Assembly (NCBI GenBank): GCA_017883585.1 | Contig: JADGNG010000057.1 | Coordinates: 1 to 37,566, forward strand | Length of the DNA stretch: 37,566 nt | Source of the DNA: Candidatus Bathyarchaeota archaeon | GTDB taxonomy: Archaea; Thermoproteota; Bathyarchaeia; TCS64 | Direction: 5' to 3' | The notes under the pieces: model-generated | What the model was told of the DNA's origin: nothing | Databases searched by the model: none | What the model saw: only the letters and a program-made list of their open reading frames with translations | Part shown: piece after piece, positions 1 through 9,300 of the stretch | Position numbering within the stretch: position 1 is the stretch's first letter | Layout of the letters: the number at the start of each line of letters is the position of its first letter | Position numbers and translations under genes: made by a program

Positions 1-2
1 AC

Positions 3-746
3 TTGTATTCTGAGAGTCACTGCCACCTCGGCGACATAAGCCCTGAGGAAGTAAAGAAAGCGGAGGACGCTGGCCTCGCCCTCATGATTACGATGGGCCT
101 CGATGAGGCGTCCACAGCAGTAGCCCTGAAGCTTGCGAGGCGGCACCCGAGCATACGACTAAGCCTCGCCGTCCACCCCTGGTACAGCGACGAGTACGAT
201 GAAGAGACGCGTAGGATGTTCGTGGGGCTCGCAGATAACTCAGAAGTCGTCGCCATCGGGGAGACGGGACTCGACTTCACGGGGAGGATGAGCCACCAGT
301 GGGTCAGGGAGGAAAGGTACGTTGACCCGGGCATTCAGAGGGCGACATTCAGAGCACATATTGGGTTGGCCCGCGAGCTCGACCTCCCTGTCATCGTCCA
401 CGACAGAGCCCCCGGGCAGGAGGCCCTTGACATTCTGGAGGAGATGGGAGCTGCAAGGACCGGTGTAATAATCCACGGATTCGCAAAGGACGAGGCATAC
501 GCAAAGAGATGCGAGGCCCTCGACATACACCTTAGCCTCGGGCTCAGGACTCTACAGGCACCACCCTCCGGCTTTGAGACCGCTGTCAAGCGGACACCCT
601 TGAGGCTCATCGTCACAGAGACGGATTCGAACAAGCCTTGGGAGGTGGTGAAGGCCTGCGAGTTGATCGGTACACTCAAGGGGCTAAGCGCTGACGAGGT
701 CGGATCCACAGCCACTGATAATCTCCGCCGCCTCACCGAGCAGTAA
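3..746 (+). CDS. TatD-family metal-dependent deoxyribonuclease
   Basis: This 247-residue TIM-barrel hydrolase belongs to the TatD family, two-metal enzymes with DNase or phosphodiesterase activity. All family metal ligands are visible: the HxH pair (H6, H8 in SHCHLGD), E87 in GETGLD, H133 in VIVHDR, H158 in IIHGF and D208 in TETDSN. The first readable start is a TTG at base 3. The frame is open to the window edge, so the true start may lie a few codons upstream, but family proteins begin just before the HxH motif, so little or nothing is missing. It stands alone, with the next gene carrying its own box A. The natural substrate cannot be told from sequence. Confidence 0.88.
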   Translation: MYSESHCHLGDISPEEVKKAEDAGLALMITMGLDEASTAVALKLARRHPSIRLSLAVHPWYSDEYDEETRRMFVGLADNSEVVAIGETGLDFTGRMSHQWVREERYVDPGIQRATFRAHIGLARELDLPVIVHDRAPGQEALDILEEMGAARTGVIIHGFAKDEAYAKRCEALDIHLSLGLRTLQAPPSGFETAVKRTPLRLIVTETDSNKPWEVVKACELIGTLKGLSADEVGSTATDNLRRLTEQ

Positions 747-794
747 CCAGTCTCAGGCTTTTTATCGCCAGTGCTATACTACTCTTGATTCGTC

Positions 795-2093
795 ATGTCG
801 AGCGACGTATTCTCAAAGGACGAAAAGTACAGGATTCTCAGCTTCACGAAGCTTGAGCCAATTGCGGTCGTGGGGGGCCACGGCGCCACCCTTGTGGACA
901 TGGAGGGTAAGGAGTACCTCGACTGCTTCGCGGGGATAAGCGTAGTCAACGCTGGTCACTGTCCGCCGAAAGTGGTGAAAGCGGTCCAGGACCAGGCCGG
1001 GAAGCTGATCCACTATGGTCCCTACGTCTACCACAGCCCCGTTGTGACGGAGTTGGCGGAGCGGCTTGCAGCTATCAGCCCGAAGGGGCTTGTGAAGACC
1101 TTCTTCGGTAACAGCGGCGCTGAGGCGAACGAGACGGCGATGAAGCTGGCGAAGAAGTTCACTAAGAAGCAGGAGATGGTGGCGCTTGAGTGCAGCTTCC
1201 ACGGGCGCACCGTGGGGACACTCAGCATAACGGGTCAGTCAAAACGGAGGCGCTACGACATGGGCCCATACCTCAGCGGCGTCAGCTTCTGCACGGCTGC
1301 CTACTGCTACAGGTGCCCATTCGAGAAGGAGTACCCGAGTTGTGGCGTCCTCTGTGCCCGCAGGCTAGAAGACATAATCAACTATCATAGCTCCGACAAC
1401 GTCGCGGGGCTGATCGCTGAGCCCATCATGGGTGAAGGCGGTATTATCGTGCCGCCGAAGGAGTACTTCCCCATTATGAAGAAGATACTCGACGCTCATG
1501 GGAGCCTGCTGATCGTTGACGAGGTCCAGAGTGGCTACGGGCGTACGGGTAAGATGTTCGGCATTGAGCACTACGACGTGAAGCCCGACATCCTAACGAT
1601 GGGCAAGGGGATAGCGGCAGGCTTCCCTCTTAGCGCTTGTATCGCTAGGAGCGACGTTGGCGACTCTCTACAGCCCGGTGACCACCTCTCTACCTTTGGG
1701 GGCAACCCAGTCTGCTGCGCGGCAGCCATCGCTAACCTTGACATATTCAAGGAGGATAAGCTCGTAGAAGGCAGCGCCAAGAAGGGTAAGTACCTCGTGA
1801 AAATGTTCAGAGAGTTGATGGAGAAGCACCCATTCATCGGCGACGTCCGGGGCAAGGGCCTCATGGTGGGCGTGGAGCTCGTCAAGGACAGGAAGACGAA
1901 GGCTCCGGCGACCGAGGAGACGAACAAGCTCAAGGAGGGTATGCGCAAGAAGGGCGTCCTGGTCGGGACCGGCGGCGTCAAAGCGAATGTGATGAGATTC
2001 CAGCCGCCACTCGTCATCACGACGAAGGAGCTGGATCACGCCGTCGAGGTCATGGGTGAGGAGCTGGGGAAGATCGAGAAGGGGGCAGCCTAA
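795..2093 (+). CDS. Class III (GABA/beta-alanine type) aminotransferase
   Basis: This 432-residue PLP enzyme transfers an amino group from an omega-amino acid to a keto acid. The PLP lysine is K271 (TMGKG) and the cofactor-nitrogen aspartate is D242 in VDEVQSGYGRTGKM; NSGAEANE near 106 and SFHGRT near 134 are typical of class III. A four-cysteine patch (C171, C174, C183, C187) follows AAYCYRC and recurs in the paralogue at 27170. A box A (TTTTTATC, 759-766) lies about 30 nt before the ATG. The next gene starts 1 nt after the stop and encodes a semialdehyde dehydrogenase, so the pair probably oxidises beta-alanine, beta-aminoisobutyrate or GABA. The exact substrate is uncertain. Confidence 0.9.
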   Translation: MSSDVFSKDEKYRILSFTKLEPIAVVGGHGATLVDMEGKEYLDCFAGISVVNAGHCPPKVVKAVQDQAGKLIHYGPYVYHSPVVTELAERLAAISPKGLVKTFFGNSGAEANETAMKLAKKFTKKQEMVALECSFHGRTVGTLSITGQSKRRRYDMGPYLSGVSFCTAAYCYRCPFEKEYPSCGVLCARRLEDIINYHSSDNVAGLIAEPIMGEGGIIVPPKEYFPIMKKILDAHGSLLIVDEVQSGYGRTGKMFGIEHYDVKPDILTMGKGIAAGFPLSACIARSDVGDSLQPGDHLSTFGGNPVCCAAAIANLDIFKEDKLVEGSAKKGKYLVKMFRELMEKHPFIGDVRGKGLMVGVELVKDRKTKAPATEETNKLKEGMRKKGVLVGTGGVKANVMRFQPPLVITTKELDHAVEVMGEELGKIEKGAA

Positions 2094-2094
2094 C

Positions 2095-3603
2095 TTGTAC
2101 AAAGCAATCCCAATTATAAGCCACTGGATAAACGGACGCGCTGTCGAGGTCCCGCTTGACAAGACGGGGCCGGTCTACAATCCAGCGACAGGGGAGGAGA
2201 TAGCACGCGTGCCCAGAGGTGGCGAGACGGAGGTGGAGGCTGCCGTCGTCGCGGCGAGCAAGGCGTACCCAGCGTGGCGCGACACACCCCTCATAGCGAG
2301 GAGCGCGATATTCTTCGCCTTCCGCGAGCTCTGCTGGAAGAACAGAGAGGAGATGGCGAAGTTGATCACGCGCGACCACGGCAAAACCTACCCGGATGCA
2401 TTGGGTGAGGTCGTGCGCGGGCTCGAGACAGTCGAGTATGCCTGCGGGCTGCCCGTCCACATGGCGGGGATGAACACACCCAACGTTTCTACGAGCATCG
2501 ACGTCCGAACTCTGCGCCAACCGCTTGGAGTCACGGCGGGCATCACTCCATTCAACTTCCCCGTAATGGTCCCCATGTGGATATACCCCATCGCCCTCAT
2601 GACGGGGAACACCTTCATTTGGAAGCCTTCAAGTCACACGCCAGGGGCGACGCAAATGCAGGCGGAGCTCTGGAAGCAAGCAGGGTTGCCCGATGGCGTC
2701 TTCAACATCGTCTACGGCGGACGGGAGGCGGTGAACGCAATCCTTGATAGCCCCGGTATACAAGCGGTACAGTTCGTCGGCTCCACTGCGGTGGGCAAGA
2801 TGGTTCACGAGAGGGGAACGAAGGCAGGAAAGCGCGTCGGATGCTACATGGGTGCGAAGAACGCCATGGTCGTCCTCCCCGACGCCGACATGGAGCTGGC
2901 TGCTGACTCCGCCGTCGCAGCGGGCTACGGCTCAGCTGGCGAGCGCTGCATGGCACAGTCGCTAGTCATCGCCGTCGGTGACGTCGGCGACAGGCTCCTG
3001 CCCCTCATGAAGGAGAGGATAGCGAAGCTCAAGATCGGTCCCGGGATCGAGCCGGGTATGGACATGGGCCCCATCTACTCCGCGGAGCACAGGGAAACTA
3101 TCATAAAGTGGATCGATAAGGGCGTCGAGGAAGGAGCGAAACTCGTCGCAGATGGACGGCCCTTCAAGCACCCAACAAGTCCCAAAGGATTTTTCCTCGG
3201 AGTCACACTCTTTGACAACGTCACTCCGAAGATGAGCATCTACACCGAGGAGATATTCGGCCCCGTCCTCGGCATGGTCCGCGTCAAGACCTTCGACGAT
3301 GCTCTAGCTCTCATCAACGAGCACCAATACGGCAACGGCACAGCCATATTCACAACGGACGGCGGAGCGGCGAGGCGCTTCGAGCTTGAGGTCGACGTGC
3401 CAATGATCGGCATAAACGTCCCAATACCGGTACCCGCAGGCTACCTCAGCTTCGGCGGCACCCGGAGCTCCGCATTCGCGGACGTCCAAATGCGCGGCGA
3501 GGACTCTATACGCTTCTTCACGAAGCAGAAGGAGGTCACCGTCCGCTGGCCCAAGCCGGGCAAGCAGGGGCCGCTTAGCCTCGTCTTCCCAGGAAACAAG
3601 TAG
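2095..3603 (+). CDS. mmsA: CoA-acylating methylmalonate/malonate-semialdehyde dehydrogenase
   Basis: This 502-residue aldehyde dehydrogenase belongs to the MmsA group, which converts (methyl)malonate semialdehyde plus CoA and NAD to propionyl- or acetyl-CoA. The N-terminus SHWINGR, the stretch GITPFNFPVMVPMW and the catalytic cysteine C285 in GERCMA are typical; most family members have Q before RCMA, here E. I chose the TTG at 2095, 1 nt after the aminotransferase stop, because family similarity begins there; an upstream ATG at 2056 would read through the neighbour's 3' end. It is probably co-transcribed with the aminotransferase and oxidises its product. Two-step beta-amino-acid catabolism is inferred from this pairing. 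Confidence 0.92.
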   Translation: MYKAIPIISHWINGRAVEVPLDKTGPVYNPATGEEIARVPRGGETEVEAAVVAASKAYPAWRDTPLIARSAIFFAFRELCWKNREEMAKLITRDHGKTYPDALGEVVRGLETVEYACGLPVHMAGMNTPNVSTSIDVRTLRQPLGVTAGITPFNFPVMVPMWIYPIALMTGNTFIWKPSSHTPGATQMQAELWKQAGLPDGVFNIVYGGREAVNAILDSPGIQAVQFVGSTAVGKMVHERGTKAGKRVGCYMGAKNAMVVLPDADMELAADSAVAAGYGSAGERCMAQSLVIAVGDVGDRLLPLMKERIAKLKIGPGIEPGMDMGPIYSAEHRETIIKWIDKGVEEGAKLVADGRPFKHPTSPKGFFLGVTLFDNVTPKMSIYTEEIFGPVLGMVRVKTFDDALALINEHQYGNGTAIFTTDGGAARRFELEVDVPMIGINVPIPVPAGYLSFGGTRSSAFADVQMRGEDSIRFFTKQKEVTVRWPKPGKQGPLSLVFPGNK

Positions 3604-3739
3604 CCCCCTATTTCTATTTAGCGGCTAGGTGCTGCTCCATATAGATCTTAAAAAGAGTGAATTGATTAAGGCAATGCAGACCATTTTACGCCAGGAAAAA
3701 TAACCGAATGGGAATAAAACTATGGATAATTGGGACTGG

Positions 3740-5338
3740 TTACTTTCTCTCGTAGATGATCTTCCCGCCGACAATCGTGGCCTCGATTGGGATGTCCTTG
3801 ATCTCCGTCGTCGGGACTGTGAGGATGTCTTTCCCCAGTATGACGAAGTCCGCGAGCTTGCCCTCCTCGATACTACCGAGGCGGTCCTCATCGAAGCTGT
3901 GATAGGCGGAGTTGATCGTGTAGAGCCTCAGTGCCTCCATGACGGAGATTCGCTGACTCTGGCCTATGGGCTTCCCAGCCTTCGTTGTCCTGTTCACCAT
4001 TGCGTGTATCGCCATTAGCGGCGGGAATGGGGCACAGGGGTGGTCGCTGTGCGCTGCCACGATTATGCCCTCGTCGAGGAAGGTGCGGGCTGCGAACATA
4101 CGCTCCAGCCTCTCTGCCCCGAAGGGCACGAGCAGCTTGTCCCCATGGTAGTAAGGGTAGGGGCCGAAGATTGTCGGCAGGATGCCCAACTTCTTGATCC
4201 TCGCCACCAGCTCGGGGGTGATGACCGTGCAGTGTATGTCCCTGTTGCGCGGGTCTTCACGGGGGTACTTGGCCTGCAGTTTCTCCATGATGTCGAGGTA
4301 CATTGCTATCGCCTTATCCCCGTTAGCGTGGCAGCTCACCCTGTACCCAGCGGCGTAGGCCTTGCCCAGTATGTCCTCCGCTATTTCCCGTGTCGTCGAC
4401 ATGACACCGTAGAATCCGGGCTTATCGCAGTAGGGCTCAGTTACCGCTGCAGTCCTAGCCGAGATGGCGCCATCGAAGAAGAACTTGACACCGCAGAGAC
4501 GTAGCATGTCATCACCGAACACCTGGTGGACGCCCGTGGCGTTGAGCTGGGGGAAGAGGTCGATTATGGCGTCCATCCTCATCCTGATAGGCAGCTCGCC
4601 CTTTGTGTTTAAGTCGATTAACGCCTTGATTTGGCTCTTGTCAACTAGGTCATAGGTGCAGGTTAAGCCGACGCTGGCGCAGTCCATGAGGATCGACTTG
4701 GCACCTTCGTAGCTCTGCTCGGCGGTGGGCAGTTGAGCCTCGGCGGGTATAAGCATGTCAATCGCCTTCTCGTGAGCGCCTCCGGTGATTTCGCCCTTGG
4801 CGTCTCTGTCGAACTTTCCTCCAACGGGGTCCGGCGTATCCTTTGTGACGCCTACAATCTCGTACGCCTTACTGTTGAGAATGGAGAAGTGACCACCAAC
4901 TGTGGAGATGCTTATCGGATGGTTCTTGCTAGCGACATCTAGCTCCCAACGCGTGGGGTGCCTCTTCTCGGCGAGTTTAGAGTCGTCCTCCTGATAACCA
5001 AATATCCAGGCACCCTTCGGCGTCTTCTTGGCGCGCTCGGTGAGCCTCAATTGTATGTCCTTTATCGACTTGACGCCCGCCTCTTGACTTAGATCGACGA
5101 AGCGCAGCCTCCCCGCGCCTTCGTCCGCCATGTGGCTGTGACTGTCCATGAGGCCGGGGATAACCGTCTTGCCTCTTAACTCGATGACCTTCGTCTTTGG
5201 TCCGACGAGTAGATTCAAGTCCCCGTCTTTCCCGACGGCGATTATCCTGCCATACTTGACGGCGACGGCCTGCACCGTCGACTCCGCCTCATCCATCGTT
5301 ATAATCTTCCCGCCCCGTAGCACAAGATCGGCGTACAT
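3740..5338 (-). CDS. Amidohydrolase family 3 (YtcJ-like) enzyme
   Basis: This 532-residue metal-dependent amidohydrolase has the opening ADLVLRGGKIITMDE, the metal-binding HxH (H67, H69 in MDSHSHM), SCHANGDKA, and the late SDHP motif, all typical of the amidohydrolase 3 subfamily. Substrates of this group vary and cannot be predicted here. The frame is open 57 codons further upstream, but the ATG at 5338 is preferred: a box A (5371-5378) lies about 33 nt before it and family similarity begins there. No signal peptide is seen. It converges on mmsA with a 136-nt gap. The upstream side has a severed MFS transporter fragment that its promoter region abuts. Confidence 0.87.
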   Translation of the reverse strand: MYADLVLRGGKIITMDEAESTVQAVAVKYGRIIAVGKDGDLNLLVGPKTKVIELRGKTVIPGLMDSHSHMADEGAGRLRFVDLSQEAGVKSIKDIQLRLTERAKKTPKGAWIFGYQEDDSKLAEKRHPTRWELDVASKNHPISISTVGGHFSILNSKAYEIVGVTKDTPDPVGGKFDRDAKGEITGGAHEKAIDMLIPAEAQLPTAEQSYEGAKSILMDCASVGLTCTYDLVDKSQIKALIDLNTKGELPIRMRMDAIIDLFPQLNATGVHQVFGDDMLRLCGVKFFFDGAISARTAAVTEPYCDKPGFYGVMSTTREIAEDILGKAYAAGYRVSCHANGDKAIAMYLDIMEKLQAKYPREDPRNRDIHCTVITPELVARIKKLGILPTIFGPYPYYHGDKLLVPFGAERLERMFAARTFLDEGIIVAAHSDHPCAPFPPLMAIHAMVNRTTKAGKPIGQSQRISVMEALRLYTINSAYHSFDEDRLGSIEEGKLADFVILGKDILTVPTTEIKDIPIEATIVGGKIIYERK

Positions 5339-5370
5339 CTCAGGAACCAGAGAAGAATCTCCTCTAGGAT

Positions 5371-5378
5371 GTATAAAT
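5371..5378 (-). promoter_or_regulatory. Box A (TATA) of the amidohydrolase gene
   Basis: On the minus strand this reads ATTTATAC, a good archaeal box A. It is centred about 36 nt upstream of the ATG at 5338, so transcription should start around 5346 and leave a leader of roughly 8 nt. It supports the shorter start. It ends only 4 nt from where MFS transporter similarity begins on the other strand. Confidence 0.6.
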
Positions 5379-5381
5379 CGT

Positions 5382-5780
5382 GGTCGCCTCATCGCCACCC
5401 CCCTCATCGGAAGGTTCTCCGACAGGGTCGATAAAAGGAAGCTCCTCACCGCAATCCTCGGTGGGGCATCAGTCTTCTTCCTACTCTTCCTCGCTATTAC
5501 CAAAAGCACAGAGCTAACCCTCGTCGCCTTCGGTGTCTCTCTCTGCTTCTCCTCCGGCGTCCTCTCTATCGCTATCCACAGCGCCGCAGCGCCGAAGGAG
5601 CTGTCCGGGATGGCCCTCGGCCTCTACGGAACCTTCGAGGACCTCGGCCTAATGGTCGGCTCCACTATCTTCGGGCTGAGCTGGGCCACCTTCGGTCCCC
5701 AGTCTGTCTTCGTTATCGCATCCGGCACTGCACTCGCTGCCGCTCTCCTAGCCCTGAGCCTCAGCCACGGTAAGCAATAA
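5382..5780 (+). pseudogene. C-terminal remnant of an MFS transporter
   Basis: About 132 codons encode the last third of a major facilitator permease. The fragment opens with GRLIATPLIGRFSDRVDKRK, which matches the conserved cytoplasmic loop between helices 8 and 9, and continues with four hydrophobic segments to a normal stop. The first eight helices are missing: upstream codons in the same frame are antisense to the amidohydrolase and are not transporter-like. The break at about 5382 coincides with the amidohydrolase promoter, so a deletion or inversion probably joined the two. The remnant still has clean, in-frame codons with no internal stop, suggesting a recent event. No own promoter is evident and function as a transporter is very unlikely. 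Confidence 0.72.
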
Positions 5781-5805
5781 GTTCCCACCCCATACACCAG
5801 TAGTC

Positions 5806-6123
5806 ATGCACGAGAAGCTCGCGGCCAAGATAGATGAGTTCAAGGCTATGGGGATACAATTCACCTTCGACGGCTTCGCCGTCGCCGACTTCCTCACACA
5901 GCTCGAAGCCGTCGCAACTATCAACTTCGTCGACTTCAAGGGGAGCCGCCTCTCCGTCTGGGTCGGCGACATTAAGGGCATCCCGAAGGAGGTCATGGCA
6001 CTTATCCCCGCCGCCGGCCTATTCGGTGCTATGGCCTCCGGCGCTGAGGAGACCACTGAGGGCTACAAGCTCTGGTTCGAGTGGATGCTCCCCAAGGACA
6101 TCTATTATCAGAAACAAGTCTAA
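5806..6123 (+). CDS. Uncharacterised 105-residue protein
   Basis: I do not recognise this protein. It is soluble-looking and acidic at the N-terminus (MHEKLAAKIDEFKAMG), with a glycine- and alanine-rich hydrophobic stretch near 65-80 (ALIPAAGLFGAMASG) too short and polar-flanked to be a confident membrane helix. Third codon positions are strongly C-rich, as in neighbouring real genes. It begins 25 nt after the MFS remnant, so it may once have been the downstream gene of that transporter. No cysteine pairs, nucleotide-binding loops or signal peptide are seen. Confidence 0.7.
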   Translation: MHEKLAAKIDEFKAMGIQFTFDGFAVADFLTQLEAVATINFVDFKGSRLSVWVGDIKGIPKEVMALIPAAGLFGAMASGAEETTEGYKLWFEWMLPKDIYYQKQV

Positions 6124-6269
6124 AACCTCGGGGGTGATGGCATACCCCGGATAACCCGTTTTCAAGTCTTTCCAACCCAATCAAGCCATAAAACTGCCCC
6201 GTTCACAATCCGATCTACGTAAATGAAGCACATTTTTGCTACCGAGACGCCCCTCTTCACAACCTAACA

Positions 6270-6390
6270 TTTTTATGGAAACAAACAAACAACCCTATCG
6301 GTGCCTATGGTGTCCGGTGACTACCAAATCTAGCCGAAACACTCAAACCTCACCCGACACCAAGATTCTAGACCCAACCGAGGACCATAG
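6270..6390 (+). promoter_or_regulatory. ileS promoter and long leader with an 8-codon upstream ORF
   Basis: A box A (TTTTTATG, 6270-6277) predicts transcription from about 6300, giving a leader near 90 nt, long for this region where most starts lie within about 10 nt of the predicted transcript end. An ATG at 6307 opens an ORF that reads MVSGDYQI and stops at TAG (6331-6333), so its last sense codon is isoleucine (ATC). That ATG is where a near-leaderless start would be expected. It is in the ileS frame, but two TAG codons separate them, the second directly before the ileS ATG. No closer box A was seen before 6391. A regulatory role is inference. Confidence 0.45.
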
Positions 6391-9300
6391 ATGACCTTCC
6401 AACCCATCGATAGTAAAGTCGACGTAGCCGCCTTGGAGCGAGAAGTACAAAAGCTCTGGATTGAGACCCACGCATTCGAGAAAAGGCGCAGTCTCAATGC
6501 GGGCAAACCCAAGTGGAGCTTCATCGACGGACCCATCACCGCAAATAACCCTATGGGCGTTCACCATGCTTGGGGTCGCACTTACAAGGATCTATGGCAA
6601 CGCTACTGGGCCATGCGCGGACGAGACGTCCGTTACCAGAACGGATTCGACTGTCAGGGACTATGGGTAGAGGTTGAGGTCGAGAAGGAGCTAGGCTTCC
6701 AGACCAAGCGCGACATCGAGGCCTATGGAATCGCTGAGTTCGTCGTTAAGTGCAAACAGAGGGTACTTAACTACTCCGCCCGCCAGACGGAGCAGAGCAT
6801 ACGCCTCGGATACTGGTGCGACTGGAACAACCCCGACGAGTTACGCAAACTCGCTGAGGCCATGAACAACCCGATGCAACAGACCACATACATAGGCTCA
6901 TACGGCCCCATCCACGGCACCGCCGAGTACATCGTTGGCCAGCTAGGCATGCAACAGGTCGGTGGAAGCTACTACACCCTCAGTGACGAGAACAACTACA
7001 TGATCTGGACCGCTCTAAAAAGCTGCTACGACCGCGGCTGGATATACCGAGGGCAAGACTCGATGCCCTGGTGCCCACGCTGTAGCACGGGCATCAGCCA
7101 GCACGAGATAGTCACCGAGGGCTACAAGGACATCACTCACACAACCGTCTTCGTAAAGTTCCCACTAAAAGGCAGGGAGGGCTCGCTCCTCATCTGGACG
7201 ACCACTCCCTGGACTCTAACGAGCAACGTCGCCGTCGCTGCCCACTCCGACCTCACATACGTCAAGGTCAAACACGGCGACGAGATACTGTACCTCAGCA
7301 AGGGCGCACTTGTCACCGTCTTCACCCAGAAGGGCAGTTACATAGTTCTCAAGGAGCTGAAGGGCAGGGACATGCTCGGCTGGACCTACACGAGCCCATA
7401 CGACGATCTCGAGGTGCCCAAGAAGCTCGGTGTACCCGAGGCCCACCGTGTCATCATGTGGGACTCCGTAGGCGAGACCGAGGGAACCGGTCTCGTCCAC
7501 ATCGCCCCTGGAGCCGGCAAGGAAGACTTCGAGCTGGGAAAGCAGAATAAGCTCCCCTCCCCCGCGCCACTCGACGAGTACGGTGTAATCACCCCCGGCT
7601 TCGGATGGCTCACAGGGACACATGTCTATAACTCCGCTGAACCCATCTTTGAGGACCTCAAAGCGAGAGGATTCCTCCTTCGCACCCAGAAGATCACCCA
7701 CCGCTACCCCGTCTGCTGGCGCTGCGGCTCAGAGCTCGTCTTCCGCCTCGTCAACGAGTGGTTCATCAACATGGGGGAGAAACTCGACAAGCCATACGAG
7801 GAAGTAACGGAGGCCGAGAAGGACAAGAGCCTCCGCTACCAGATAATGGACAGCGCCTGCAACGTCCGATGGGTCCCCGAGTTCGGCCTCAAACGCGAAC
7901 TCGACTGGCTCCAGAACATGGACGACTGGATGATCTCTAAGAAGCGTTACTGGGGCCTCGCCCTACCCATCTGGCAGTGCAGCTGCGGATGGTTCACAGT
8001 CATAGGAGACAAGGAGGAACTCAAAAGCAAGGCGATCAGCGGCTGGGACGAGTTCGAGGGGCACAGCCCGCACCGCCCATATATAGACTCGGTGAAGATA
8101 CGATGCGTGAAATGCGGCGGGGTCGCAAGCAGGGTCCCAGAGGTGGGCAACCCGTGGCTCGACGCTGGAATAGTCGGCTACAGCACCCTCCGATACCGCA
8201 GCGACCGCGCCTACTGGGAGAAGTGGTTCCCCGCCGACTTCATCACCGAGTCCTTCCCCGGCCAGTTCCGAAACTGGTTCTACGCTATGCTCGCTGAGAG
8301 CACCATCCTCGAACGCAGGACCCCCTACAAAGTCTGCTTAGGGCACGGCTCTGTCCTAGCCGAGGACGGACGAGAGATGCATAAGAGCTGGGGCAACGCA
8401 ATCTGGTTCGACGATGCAGCCGAGACTATGGGCGCGGATATAATGCGTTGGATATATTGCGCCGCCAAACCAGAGAACGACGTCCTCTTCGGCTACACAA
8501 AGGCCAACGAAGTGAAGAGGATGTACTTCATGACACTTTTCAACGTCTACAACTTCTTCACCATCTACGCCAACCTCGACAAGTGGAACCCCGACCAGCA
8601 GCCAAGGAACCTCCCGCAGCTCGATCACTGGGTGCTGTCACGACTCAACACCCTCATCAATAGCGTCACCGTCTCCCTCGAGAACTATGACGCGGAAACC
8701 CCGACGCAGGATCTTGAACGCTTCGTTGACGCCCTTTCCAAGTGGTACGTAAGGAGGAGCAGGCGCCGATTCTGGAAGACAGAGGCGGATGACGAGAAGA
8801 GGGCGGCGTACGCTACACTCTACAGGTGCTTAAAGTCAGTCATTTTACTCATGGCGCCATTAACCCCCCACATCAGCGAGGCTATGTACCAGCGCCTCGT
8901 CCGAACCGTTGAACCGGGTGCCCCCGAGAGCGTCCACCACAACGACTGGCCCACAGTCCAGGAATCCGAGATAGACGAGGGACTGATGGCTGAGATGGAC
9001 CTCGCGATAATGGCGAGCAGCCTCGGGCGCGCCGCGAGGGCGAAGAGCCAGACTAAGCTCCGCCAGCCGCTCAGCGAGGCCATAGTGGTCGCCTCGAAGG
9101 AGCAGCTACCGATAGTCAACAAGGTCGCGTCACTCATCCGCGAGGAGCTCAATGTCAAGGAGGTAAAGGTCACAGGCGAGCGCGACATCCTCCAGAGCCA
9201 CATCGCTAAGCCACTGCCCCGGCTACTTGGGAAGAAGCACGGTCGAAACTTCATGGCCGTCGCGGACGCCATCAGGGCGATGACGTCAGAACAGACCGAG

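Noticed and set aside
813-1202. Long minus-strand open frame inside the aminotransferase gene
   Set aside because: It is the antisense shadow of a strongly biased coding gene and resembles no protein. The same applies to other antisense frames, such as those at 16247-16690 and 21491-22114.
5339-5509. 57-residue N-terminal extension of the amidohydrolase
   Set aside because: It lies upstream of the predicted transcript start, is antisense to the MFS remnant, and is not family-like.
6307-6390. N-terminal extension of IleRS through the leader
   Set aside because: The leader is in frame but contains two TAG codons, one directly before the ileS ATG, and known IleRS proteins start near 6391.
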